64,000 nucleotides of DNA from Cyanodermella asteris (taxonomy: Eukaryota > Ascomycota > Lecanoromycetes > Ostropales > Stictidaceae). Location of the stretch: positions 1,130,385 to 1,194,384 of the forward strand of contig UYJD01000007.1 in NCBI GenBank assembly GCA_900618795.1, written 5' to 3'. Made by a program: the position numbers and the translations under genes. The notes beneath the pieces are model-generated. The model had not been told where the DNA came from. It ran no database searches and saw only the letters and a list, made by a program, of their open reading frames with translations. Positions 42,501 through 51,638 of this stretch are shown piece after piece (position 1 is the stretch's first letter; the number at the start of each line of letters is the position of its first letter).

Positions 42501-43065
42501 CGTCCGCGATACTGAACGGCAACAAGACGCATGGCCAGATTTTCCGGCGTCAGAAGAAGAACTGCTAATGTACGCGTTCGAGGCCGTCCATCCAATCTCG
42601 ATGAAGCCTGGCGTGACCCTGGCGATGGCATGTGGCCTGCCCGCCTGGTCCCGCATAATCATTGTCCTCCGAGATCGAAAGTCACCACGCGTTCATCTGC
42701 GCTCTTGCCCTGTAGAGATGGATTTGGTCGGGGTCTGGGAGCCCGAAGGCGAGTACTCGTCGACTCCGGCCGGTACGCCGTCGAGCAGCATCGTCGATAT
42801 GCAGCAGAGGCGGGCTGGTGCCTTGAGGACGATTGTCGAGCATTCGAGTCCCCTGAAGGGTAGGCCATCCAGCCCACTAAAGGGCGCGGCAAAGTGGAAG
42901 GAAAGAGATTCCGACGCCAGAAGTCTGGGCAGCTCATCCATTGCGGAGAGCGTGAGAAGGAGATGGGGCGTTGGAGGCAAATTGAAGAAGGCCTTGAAGA
43001 AGCTTTCACTTGCGGACGAATCGCCTGAGAAGGTCATTGAGCAGCTGGCGAAATACGGATTGTGA
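39571..43065 (+). CDS. Large protein of unknown function (1164 aa)
   Basis: Uninterrupted frame of 1164 codons, so certainly coding. I do not recognise the family. The first about 450 residues are Ser/Thr/Arg/Pro rich and disordered, with many S/T-P and RxxS sites. From about residue 565 to 655 there is a compact alpha/beta segment (ALVYSYEEAIKIEVTCEG, then SVPVSVLRAGIFEQM, VIMAYEYDELMQD and KVLRLGVCD), reminiscent of a ubiquitin-like or PB1-type fold. A second folded region covers about residues 750-1075, mixing hydrophobic helices and strands with conserved-looking Trp residues. Near the C-terminus two SSPLKG units lie about ten residues apart and would suit proline-directed kinases, followed by an amphipathic basic helix (GGKLKKALKKLSL). 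No signal peptide or membrane span. Likely cytosolic or nuclear scaffold; function unassigned. Confidence 0.85.
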   Translation: MPRHAASSNEAPYNRPNLILSSRESCLTKLSPHRRALSDTWMERCPEAAQSTGLNHSKADPVAVKDTQNFNNAGQSPEFPMFPPRSSSRRPSPTTFLSRSSSLASHQSAQRRTDEITLTCGQRQQQVAQSDNVTALSYASHTPATTRLLPSRNARGSTKETITSPGPAGRSAKNEDKRSPQRLRQGSLLLSSPSHTAFLSSLPSFEAPAETDLHLHFTTPDHMDARAEESGRRMVGELIRRPAPVTVRFVTQYDGQHGSSRSEHYEPDRRKSRLSPHLQRNGGAAMAVRSPFTATSQNSTARLPVRMDSLPNIRNVSDPGSGHDGKQTEPEKLHKAYRPGRRMARTTSTGSILSFLGKRKPQRVDDDGGQVKDADIEVPQKHAKPSCTNLSPTSSQPEAGNLPSDTRRHLVFEPDISDNEHERFEVGSAVPLALLPTAHAEEVFIDKFATDQRNGGRSFSPIGARQQTLRRKSTLQSLRAAQAHSKRKGNEKTDTDTLPQVCISDSDNGPRLTSLQGFASIHDMDVKLRSMRQMPSADKDNLVLTLHTLEGDLVQNTNVATWPTDRSIALVYSYEEAIKIEVTCEGQSLVFDVARSVPVSVLRAGIFEQMEKPPTKPDHIVIMAYEYDELMQDSQTLSDLVHENHKVLRLGVCDATILSETDYPALAKEFRELALRRAVERLQPAQELEGDGNTQPVCEPLPLPAPLDELSSHGCVVDRKHLCEHDQVSERFVTDTDYEPFVIIADDLEFSYRQAALFLREYMTTDIRMTLRLHPGVIASEAQSVHVVCSNMSVKTLVIDVVCAVTTLFLQLGYIDISTAIEGPIFSLSVLRSRLAYFDSIWKYISKDESHVKIDVWQKYVADQLWKADTSISRGAWDDLEARNSPRTERQLPLLLGMEPALFAWVYEGRLPDPFHDQSPTRTVEVLVMAGRDWNGGEDRIWNPRADVGQAKVALSQLGGVPSEIETSSLRRYVWETVRDTERQQDAWPDFPASEEELLMYAFEAVHPISMKPGVTLAMACGLPAWSRIIIVLRDRKSPRVHLRSCPVEMDLVGVWEPEGEYSSTPAGTPSSSIVDMQQRRAGALRTIVEHSSPLKGRPSSPLKGAAKWKERDSDARSLGSSSIAESVRRRWGVGGKLKKALKKLSLADESPEKVIEQLAKYGL

Positions 43066-43383
43066 TGTCAGCGTGAAAGCTTCCAAATTGAATGCCTCTG
43101 CGAATCACAGTAGTGTGCTGGTGGCATTATTCAGGGCGTGGAGCCGCTCTTACCCACTGTTCCGAATTGCCTGGGCAAACCAGCGACATATTCAGCTTGA
43201 CAGCTATTCCGCGGCACTCGTCACTCGCGATGTAGACGGACCGAGCACTCTTTAATCGCAGGGAGTGGAACGAGCACCGAGTCTGTTCCGCCCCGCATCC
43301 GCGCAGAGGAGATTAACGCAGAGGTGGAGATGACACGCTGTTAAAAAGCATTTGGCAAGGTGCAGAAAGCTTTTGAATCGATT
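43066..43383. other. Tail-to-tail intergenic region
   Basis: 318 bp between the 1164-aa gene and the Zn2Cys6 gene. Two 3' UTRs; nothing else seen. Confidence 0.5.
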
Positions 43384-45201
43384 TCACACGGTCGACCGCG
43401 CTAGTACATCTGGCAGCTCAATCCTCTTGTACGAAGCTGGCTGCTGGATCGAGGCCGAGCCGTTGTATGAGGACTCGATAATCCCTTTGGTGGGCGTTCG
43501 TATCAACGGCGATGCGTGCCGGAAATCTCGTGCCACCACCCGGGCCATATATTGCTCAAGTGTTCGTGTCAATTGGCAGGACCTCGGGCTGGAAAAGGTC
43601 TTCACGGACGTATAGGCGTTGCGCATGCCCCATGCGCTTCGAAGCATTCCCCACATGCCGCATTCGTCTGCAATACACGTAGCGGCAATCTGAATTATGT
43701 TTTCTGCTAGGCGGATCTGCTTATGCTCGAAAGATTCCTCGGGCGTCAGTCGTGGAAGCCGCTCGAAATTTGTGAAGGTTGGGGTGCCATTGGTTAGGAC
43801 GACTTCGCACAACTGGTTAAGTATGATTTTAATTGCCCAGAAATCTAGCATCAGGTATTTTTGCTCCAGTTTGTCCATCTCGATTTCGACTTCAGCTCCA
43901 ATGTTGCTGCTTGGTGTCATGACTGGTGCCGATAGCGTGGGTGACTGGTCGCAGTCTGGCCAAGCTGGTGTGAAATGTACCGCGTCAATCAGTCGTCGGT
44001 GCCAGGCGTAAAGGTCTCGGGTGATATTGCAGGCCCTGTTGTAGAGGTCGTCGCGATTGGGAGAGGACGAGCCCACGCTCGAAGCTTCGAGATCTTCGTA
44101 TATGGCCCCTACGTCAGCTGCCACGTCGATGAGGCTCAGTCTGATGTCGTGCGCGTCTTTCCATACAGGAGGGCACCTCCATTCGGACGAAAAGAGCTGA
44201 CCTCGTTTATGATTAGACAGAGATGTCAGGACGTCAAGATAACGAATCTCGCGGATTGTTGCACGCCCAAATTCATCCTTCAGGGCTTTCGCGCCACGCA
44301 GTTTGACCAGCTGCAAATGTCCGGCCACGTGAGCATCAAAAGCGTCTGCCGTACGAGGGGAGATCTCTTGGAGCTGAAAGAGTCAGTATCGACAAATGTA
44401 CGAATAGTCAAATGTACCAACCTCGTACTGTTTCATCAGTGTGCAGGCAACCAAAGTCTGATCCGAGACCTTCGATGAAGTACTGGATATTGCCTTTTGC
44501 ATAGCTCGCAAGGCTTCACCATATTCGAGACGACTGCGTGTGAGCATTTCCGGCTTCTCCGATCCCTGCATCGGCATACTGAGGCTCAAGGCATTTAGGG
44601 CGTGAGAAAAGACGGGCTCTACGTTCGAGCTCGAAAGTACCTGAGGCGCCAGGATTAACAAGGAGAAGACTTTCTGTTGGGAAGGGACAGGGCAAATGCG
44701 CTCTAGACACAGATTCTGCAGTTGTCGATCCGCCGCAGCTAGTTGCAGGGAGGTGTTCGCGTTGGAGACTGGGCTGAGGATGCTGGAGCTAGGTGTGAGA
44801 GAGCGAGCTTGATGCTTGGAACTGACGGATTGTGGGGCCTGCTTTTGGCTGTAGGTTTCGGGTGTGGCGGCGAAAATAGAGATGCGCGCTTCGCCATCCT
44901 GGGGAGTGTGATGCTGTCGACTGTAGTCGTGAACGCCACCAAAGCCGGTCTGGTTTAGAAAGATGGTGCCTCGTGCATATCCCTCGCAATCGCGTCCGGT
45001 GCGTTCGCAACGCTCACAGGTCGGCTTACGCTGGTCGCACTGCGTCGATGTCAGAACGCAAAAATTTGAGTATAGCCTCTTGACTTACTCTGATCTTCCG
45101 ACGGCGGCATGTGTGACATCCTTTGGATCTGGGACCCGTTAGAACAGGAATTGCCCGCCTACCGAGCAAGTCATAACGTACCGACCAGCCATGCCCACCA
45201 T
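43384..45201 (-). CDS. Zn(II)2Cys6 fungal transcription factor with fungal-specific C-terminal domain
   Basis: Rebuilt from four exons: 45201-45182, 45128-45089, 45039-44422 and 44373-43384. The introns are 53, 49 and 48 nt, with donors GTACGT, GTAAGT and GTTGGT, acceptors CCAG, GCAG and TCAG, and branch-like CTAAC or CTGAC in the first two. The product is 555 aa. Joining them yields GCHTCRRRKIRC and then DQRKPTCERCERTGRDC, the full C-x2-C-x6-C-x6-C-x2-C-x6-C zinc cluster at residues 10-37, which is strong proof of the splicing. Residues about 150-540 form the all-helical fungal_trans_2-type domain, with VACTLMKQYE, HVAGHLQLVKLRG and RLAENIIQIAATCIADECG segments. Such factors bind CGG-containing sites and control metabolic or nutrient genes; no target gene is adjacent that would reveal its role. 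Confidence 0.85.
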
Positions 45202-47128
45202 GACGGGGATTCGGCAGATGTGCCGATCGGTCTGACGCCTGTGATTACACGGGATCTGGCTTAACAAGTCTGTTGCTAGGTTGGTATTCGCATTCGAGCA
45301 TGCAGGCCTGCTACGAGCACCTGCCCTCGCCCTCGACGATATGTACAGTAGTGCGATGTAGGTGAGACGGGACAACCAAAGTGCTGGGACTGGGGCTAAA
45401 GCCCTGGATGGGCGGGCCGTCACTTACGAGTCTAGCCTTTAACTCGAAAGCTTGTTGCGTAGACAATCATCCAGCAAGCAGAAAGCAGCGTCCCCGGCTA
45501 TCGTGTCGTACCACAGGGTCGACCTCGGGGCACGATTGTCATACGATCTGCGTTCGAGACGAGGCAAGGGAAGCAATAGCGGTGACGATTGAGGACGCGC
45601 GAGCAACAGAGTGGTGCTTGACGACAATAGCCTAATGTTGGGCCTTTTGATAATTCTCCCATCGGCAAAGGCGTTTCTGAAGCACTTGCGAAAAGGCTCC
45701 GCTGGTAGAGCGACATGGAGGCGACGTCAACGGGGCAGCCGCCGGGGCACCGGCCAATCAGGGAGCTTTGGCAACTGGGGAGGGCCGCTGCAGTTGGCCG
45801 GCAGTCGATCGAGGCGTCCCTAATCTGTACCGGCGACAGGTCCCAGGTTGCCCAAAGGGGCTGCTCATCGACGCCATTGCGGCACAGGCCTGGCCTTCCA
45901 CTGGGGAGCCAACCAGTTGCTTCAATGATCGTCTGATCTTCCTCTTTGCCACCACTTGCAAGAGGTTGTCGCTCCAGGAGATTGTTCAATACCAGTTGAT
46001 GTTTGAAGGATCCCGCTGCCGTATCCAGGCGTCGTGCACTGAAAGTCCTCCAATCTGGGAAGAAGCGGTTGGGGGCCTTGACTGGCTGAGACCAAAAACA
46101 CGCACTACCGGTGGGGGCAACCTCGGGATCTGCTTGCAGAATTCCTCGTTCGTGCTGGGGCGAACTGTCAGCGGCTCAAGGTGGCTCAAGCTTTGCCTGG
46201 CACGACGACCTGACTTGACCTGACTGGTGCATCAAGTCTGCTGTCCACCGGACATTTAGCGTACATGAATCGGATTGACACTTCACGCATACTCAAGGGG
46301 AAGTCGATCTTTGGGCCTTGTCAACTAAGCCATCGAGCCAACTCTAGCTTCCAACTCGGATACGCAATCCAGTCTGCCGTCGTGGAAGGAAACAGGTGGC
46401 GGCGGAACGATAATGGTTATGTCACAGACCGGTGGACAATTACCGCCGTTCCAGCTTGTTCACGCAGATCTGCAAACGAAAAGCACGTCGATATGTGGTA
46501 GAGTAAGCTCTGCGCAAGGCTCAATTACTGGCAGGGGATTACTGTAGGAACGGAACCGAGTGTCGTATGATCTATACACACTTACGCTCGATGCACGACG
46601 CCTGTATCTGAATTTCGAGGGATTGCGCCACCAACTGTCTTCTGCCTTAGCACGTGATCAAGAAGCATAGAACGGTTTTGAACTCCGGTGTGTGACCAAG
46701 GAAGCATTTTTGTGGCTTCTGCCTTTGCCCTTCAAGATGGGTTGAGAAAGGTCTCTGCCGCCGTCTCCGAGAATAATGTCCTGGAGTGACACTTGGCTAC
46801 TTATCTGTCTAAACACACAGCTAGGTGTTCAGCTTGAGATCTTAAGTGGTTTTCAAGTTAGGTATCGATCCATACGCTTCGATTGGTATGAAGGAAACAC
46901 CGGCGGCGACTTCTGTTTGCCCGCCTTGCCTTGCCTTGCCGATTCCATCTAATATACAGTGTCTTGAAGACAATTCATAAGCGATGGTGGAAATGGACTT
47001 TTGTTTTTTTTCCAAAGAAAAGCCATCAGCTGGCCAGCAGTTGATGAATATTGCTTTAGCTCGGCCGTGTTCAACGTCAATGGTCATCAATCGTCCTAGC
47101 ATGCGACGTATACACATGCGAAGCATGC
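45202..47128. other. Intergenic: promoter of the Zn2Cys6 gene and 3' region of the 484-aa gene
   Basis: 1927 bp. Competing frames on both strands at 45498-46223 have no family features. The segment at about 46710-46945 shares a degenerate layout with 60765-60980 (see findings). No transposon genes seen. Confidence 0.5.
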
Positions 47129-48692
47129 CTACAGCGCATCTCCATTCCCAGCACTCGCCTCTGCTGCTCCAACCAGGACATTGTGAGGCACGAAAGCTTG
47201 CCAGAGCTCTTCTGGCACGCGCTCGCCACGACTGAGGAAGGAGCCAAGCAGACGTTGCATGCGTGAGCGGGTATACATTTCGACGTCACGCTCGAGCTCT
47301 TGTCTTGCCTCCTCGAACGATTGTGCTGTTGGGAGACGGCCATGGCCAGTATCAGCACGCGGACTTCGAGTACCGCCTTGGACATGGTCTGGTCGTACGG
47401 ATGACGATACGCTTTCGGTGGCCGGAACCAGATCCTGTAATGAATCGGGCGTCTGCGTGCCGGTGCCAGGCTCATCGCAATCACGGTCACGGTGGGTCAA
47501 AGCACCGGCATTCGCGAGGGAGAACGAAGTGGTGGAGCTCGCGGAAGCCGGATCCATGTCGTCCGGAGAGGAGAACGAAGCCGATGCGGTCGTCGACGCG
47601 AAAGACGATTCGGCCGAGGGCAGATGCTCATCGTTTGTGATTGTGGTGATTAGTGTTTCCCATGCGTCTTCGCCAGGGCTCGGGCTACGCCGACGGTCTC
47701 CTAAACCGTCCGCAGCACCGATTTCATGGCCCGTCGTCGAACGCCGCGGTGCCGGCACATGTTCTCGTGCAGTTTGTCGTTCAAGTGGTGGGAAATTCGC
47801 GCTTAACCTGGCGGGCGTGCTTTGTCGTGATGCTTCATCAGGAAGACGGTTTATCGGACTTTGCGAACGTCCATTGGAATTTGTAGCCCACGCAGCCTGC
47901 GCTCCTGGCGATATGCGCTCCAACCGGTAGGCAGGGGCAAATCGGTCCGATCGGAAAGGCGCGGGCGACGTGCCTCTGGTGGGCTCATCAGGTCTGTCAG
48001 ACCAATAATGTGCAATTCCATCAATCCAGTCTCTTTCTGACTGGTGAATTGCAGTCGCTCGCTCCATGGCTCTGTCGAGTATATCATTGCCATCGTCGCG
48101 GCTAATCTCGTTTCTCAGGAAAGATTCGCGCAGGGCACTTGTGGCTCTAGGAAGCGGGAGTTGATCACTGCCTTGTGAGGGTTCTCGATAGAGCGCAGGC
48201 GGCGCGCGTTGCGATCGTTCTGACGCTCGTTGTGACAAGCGCTCCTGGTTGCGCACGCGTAGATGATCCTCAACATCTGCACGATGAGTTCTTCGCGACT
48301 GTCCGTCCCACGCGTTTAATGTTTCTGGCTGGCGGACGCGAGGGCGAGGCGCTATCACGATATCCCCGTCGCGATCATCAACGACATAATTTGACAGCGA
48401 AAGGCGCACGGCTCGAGGACTTGCGCGACCGTTTCTGCGCTCAGTGTAAGGATTGTCGCGTCGCCGAACGGTAGGTTGTCTGCGAATGGCGGAGCGGCTC
48501 GTAGCTGTGGGCTCCTTCATAACGGCATCCTTTCTCTTTCGTTCTTCTTCTGCCTCCTTGTAACCAAACATGCTGCAAGGACGTAGTTAGCAAGGAGCAT
48601 CAATATGCAGATTACGCGTGGGCCTGACACGGGCACAGGCGCGACAGGTGTCGTATAAAGAGCAACGGGGTCTTTACTTACAGAAGACCCAT
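47129..48692 (-). CDS. Fungal protein of unknown function, Arg/Ser-rich (484 aa)
   Basis: Two exons: an 11-nt first coding exon, 48692-48682 (ATG GGT CTT CT), and 48572-47129, across a 109-nt intron with GTAAGT donor, GCTAAC branch and TTGCAG acceptor. The join gives MGLLMFGYKEAEEERKRK, close to the MGLxGY start I recall for fungal relatives. Most of the protein is disordered and rich in Arg, Ser and Pro. Two blocks look conserved: DWIDGIAHYWSDRPDE at about residues 180-200, and GLGDRRRSPSPGEDAWETLITTITND at about 290-315 (named here by its ends, GLGDRR and TTITND), a motif I have seen in unnamed ascomycete proteins. The tail has RMQRLLGSFLSRG. No catalytic motif or membrane span. Function unknown. 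Confidence 0.72.
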
Positions 48693-49296
48693 GGTGAAAA
48701 GATGGGCAAGGAGCAGCTTCAAAGAGTGCAAAGTTCGAGCGAAAGCAAGTTGCGCAAGCGGAGTGGCGATAGGCGCAAAGTAGGGGAGTGACGGTGAGAA
48801 TGAGATGAAGATGGTGGAGAGGAAGCAGAGATCCGAGCGCCAGTAGCACGATGGCAACGGCGAGGTAAGTCGCAGGCGTTTACGGTGGACGGACGCCACG
48901 GCACGGGTAGGCAAGTAGAAGTAGGTAGGTAGGTAAGCACCGTACAGTACTAGTAGTAGATGTGCGAAGCTGACATGAGACGAAAAGAGTCGCCGTGAAA
49001 CCTGCTTAGTCAGCATCAGCTCGACGGCCTGCTCAAAGTCAACTTGACTCGAAGGACTCTCTCACAGGCCGCGACATTCGACTTTAAGACCTCGTCAACG
49101 CTCCAACAATGCTCGGAAACTTCGGTGCACTCCCTGCGTTGGCCTCGCTCTCATCGTGACTGCAATTGCCGCCCTGCTGCTGCTGCTGCTGCTACTCCTT
49201 CACCATCAATCATGCATGCTAGCATCGACCGGACGTGACTTGGGCTTTCGGTCATGTTAGTCACCACTCCGCAGCGCCCTTCCGCACCTTTTCATA
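48693..49296. promoter_or_regulatory. Divergent promoter, 484-aa gene / FOL3
   Basis: 604 bp between divergent starts. Contains a GTAG tract at 48915-48936 and a CTG run at 49174-49192 within the likely FOL3 leader. ATGs occur before the chosen FOL3 start, out of frame. Confidence 0.5.
49174..49192 (+). repeat. (CTG)n microsatellite upstream of FOL3
   Basis: About six CTG units in the presumed 5' leader of FOL3, about 100 bp before the start codon. Confidence 0.85.
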
Positions 49297-50979
49297 ATGC
49301 AAGGTACCTGGGCCAGAGCTGCTAGGTGGTCCGGCTTCAGCACACGCACTCGCGGCTCCTCCATACAGCTTGGACTGAAACGTATACTACGGCTTTTTCC
49401 TCCGTCCAATATCAAATTCAACGCAATTCATGTCGCCGGTACAAATGGCAAAGGCACCATCTGCTTCTACACGGCCCACATTCTCCGTTCCCGGGGCCTG
49501 CGTGTTGCTCGCTTCACGTCTCCGCACCTCATCGACAGATGGGATTGCATCAGTATCGACGGCCAACCTGTATCCGAGAGCCTATTCAAAAACATTGAGC
49601 AGTTCTACCGCAACAAGAATGAAGCCGAATGCATCGGCGCGTCGCCCTTTGAAATCTTGACCGCTACCGCGTTTGACCTGTTCAATATGCACAAGGTTGA
49701 TGTCGCAGTTGTAGAAGTCGGCGTCGGTGGTAGAGACGACGCTACCAACATCCTCCCTCAGGAAAAGGTGGTCTGCTCTGTCATCACGCAGATCGGCCTA
49801 GATCATCAAGGTCTCCTTGGTGATACCCTTGTCGATATTGCCCGGCATAAAGCAGGCATCATAAAGCCCAGAGTTCCCTGCGTCTATGACAGCAAGGCCA
49901 AGCTCGAGGTGGCGAGTCTCATCGCCCAGGAGGCCGCGGACCCTTCTCCCACACCCTTCAGCTGGCAGCCTCGCCATGTAAGAGGCGCCTTCAGTCTTGT
50001 TCCGCTCGGCAGAAGCACAACGCGTGGTAGAAGGGATCACACGGCGCCGCTCTTTCCCATTGGTGCTGAGAGCACTTATCGCAAGAATCTGATCGATGGC
50101 GGCTGGATCGGACCCTTTGGAGACCATTACATTCCGAAGGACTTTGCCAGACCCATAGCAATAGCCTCGAAAACGGCCAGCATAGCGCTGCAGCGAATGC
50201 GCGGCCCGATTGTCTATCAGCCAGCGCTATCGACTTGTTTGAATGGCCTGCAATGGCCAGGGCGCCTCCAATCCTTGAGTCTGAAATCTCTCGACCAACG
50301 CCGACACAACCCGGTCTTGATTGATGGCGCACATAACATCGACTCGGCAAAGAGGCTCTCAGACTTTGTGGCGCACAGATTCCGCGTCGATCAAGATCCA
50401 AAAGCTGCGCGAGAGACTGTGACATGGGTAATTGCTGCATCGGCTGGTAAGGACACGGTTGGGATGTTGAGAGAGCTGCTGAGATCTGGAGACACACTAG
50501 TTACCACCAGCTTCGGCCCGGTCGATGGGATGCCTTGGGTGTCGCCAACGAGCGCGCAACAGCTACTGGATCAGGCTCAAACGCTTGGTTTACAATTGGC
50601 TCCGGCTTCCTGCATTACGTCTTCTGTGCGAAATGCGATCGAGAGAGCTATTGATGCGGCAGGAGAGGGGCCGCTGGTCGTTGCGGGAAGTCTCTACCTG
50701 GTGTCGGATGTGCTACGACTTTGCCGAGAGACTTACGCCAGGAAAGAGACATGTTGGAAGATGTGGGAGACACCTGTGAAGCTTGACCGATCGCTATGGA
50801 GTCCAACACGATCCGGGCCGTCCAGATCTGGCCGATACAGCTCTGAACATGGTGACGTCGACATTGGAGACGGCCATGAAGGTGAATATGGAATCGAGCG
50901 CGACTCAGAAATAGACACCGATCAGCCTGAAGGTGACGGGACGCGAAATGAGTCTCGAAACGGTGTGGACATGAGATGA
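49297..50979 (+). CDS. FOL3: Dihydrofolate synthetase / folylpolyglutamate synthase-type enzyme
   Basis: 560 aa in one exon. The Mur-ligase-like fold is clear: short N-terminal ILRLF helix, P-loop HVAGTNGKGT at about residues 46-55, FTSPHLIDRWDCI, then FEILTATAFDLF, VVEVGVGGRDDATN, an ITQIGLDHQ metal site with Asp and His, and GIIKP. In the second domain LIDGAHN and the final GSLYLVSDVLR are diagnostic. The HVAGTNGKGT plus DRWDCI combination is closer to yeast Fol3 (dihydropteroate to dihydrofolate) than to Met7 polyglutamylases. The C-terminal 60 residues after the fold are acidic and dispensable-looking. The product feeds one-carbon metabolism, which supplies 10-formyl-THF to enzymes such as FMT1 elsewhere in this window. 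Confidence 0.88.
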   Translation: MQGTWARAARWSGFSTRTRGSSIQLGLKRILRLFPPSNIKFNAIHVAGTNGKGTICFYTAHILRSRGLRVARFTSPHLIDRWDCISIDGQPVSESLFKNIEQFYRNKNEAECIGASPFEILTATAFDLFNMHKVDVAVVEVGVGGRDDATNILPQEKVVCSVITQIGLDHQGLLGDTLVDIARHKAGIIKPRVPCVYDSKAKLEVASLIAQEAADPSPTPFSWQPRHVRGAFSLVPLGRSTTRGRRDHTAPLFPIGAESTYRKNLIDGGWIGPFGDHYIPKDFARPIAIASKTASIALQRMRGPIVYQPALSTCLNGLQWPGRLQSLSLKSLDQRRHNPVLIDGAHNIDSAKRLSDFVAHRFRVDQDPKAARETVTWVIAASAGKDTVGMLRELLRSGDTLVTTSFGPVDGMPWVSPTSAQQLLDQAQTLGLQLAPASCITSSVRNAIERAIDAAGEGPLVVAGSLYLVSDVLRLCRETYARKETCWKMWETPVKLDRSLWSPTRSGPSRSGRYSSEHGDVDIGDGHEGEYGIERDSEIDTDQPEGDGTRNESRNGVDMR

Positions 50980-51638
50980 GATGATAAAATCTGATGTCTA
51001 GTGCAGACAGGGGCTAACGTTCATGTGGGCATGTTAGTCAGGGGCTTGGAACTGGGACGAAGTTTAGATTCATGTGGGTAGTGGGTGGATCATTCTGACA
51101 CCGAAATTGATAGTGGCTTAACACAATTATCGCCAGATTGGCGGGCCTACACAACAAGGGCCCACCGGCTTCTATGAAGCTGTTAGCGTATCTATCCGAA
51201 CTGTGCTTGTGTGCTTGTATTGAATTGTGCTTAGGTGGCTCCTGGAGCTGCTCAGCCCGGGCCGCGGAAATTGGAGTTTCTCCGCTGCCGTGCAACAAAC
51301 AAGCCGCAGCTGCGCAGCACTTCACGGCCTGGTTCGATAATCACCCACATCAAATGAGCCGCATGCAGAATTGCATCCGGAAATTGAGCTTCACTGTCTC
51401 TGACACAAAAATGATCCAAGAGAGGTGTAGACTCGTCTGTCCACCGCAATCGCTCCCCAGGATCGCTCATCGTGCTTTACCGAACCGCAAACAAACAAAG
51501 CTTGTCAGAGGCCGAGATCACATTGACCAGGAACGTGATGAGCTGATCTACCCGCCATCCTGACTCGGCCATTCGATAGTATTGTTCGAAAGGACCTGAG
51601 CGATCTTGCTGCCGGCCCGAACGCTCCGCTCTTGCGCG
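50980..51638. other. Intergenic: FOL3 3' region and SepH-type kinase promoter
   Basis: 659 bp. Short frames only; nothing recognisable. Confidence 0.5.

Noticed and set aside
45498-46223. Competing 151- and 163-codon frames on opposite strands
   Set aside because: Frames overlap on opposite strands in GC-rich DNA, and neither shows a recognisable domain.
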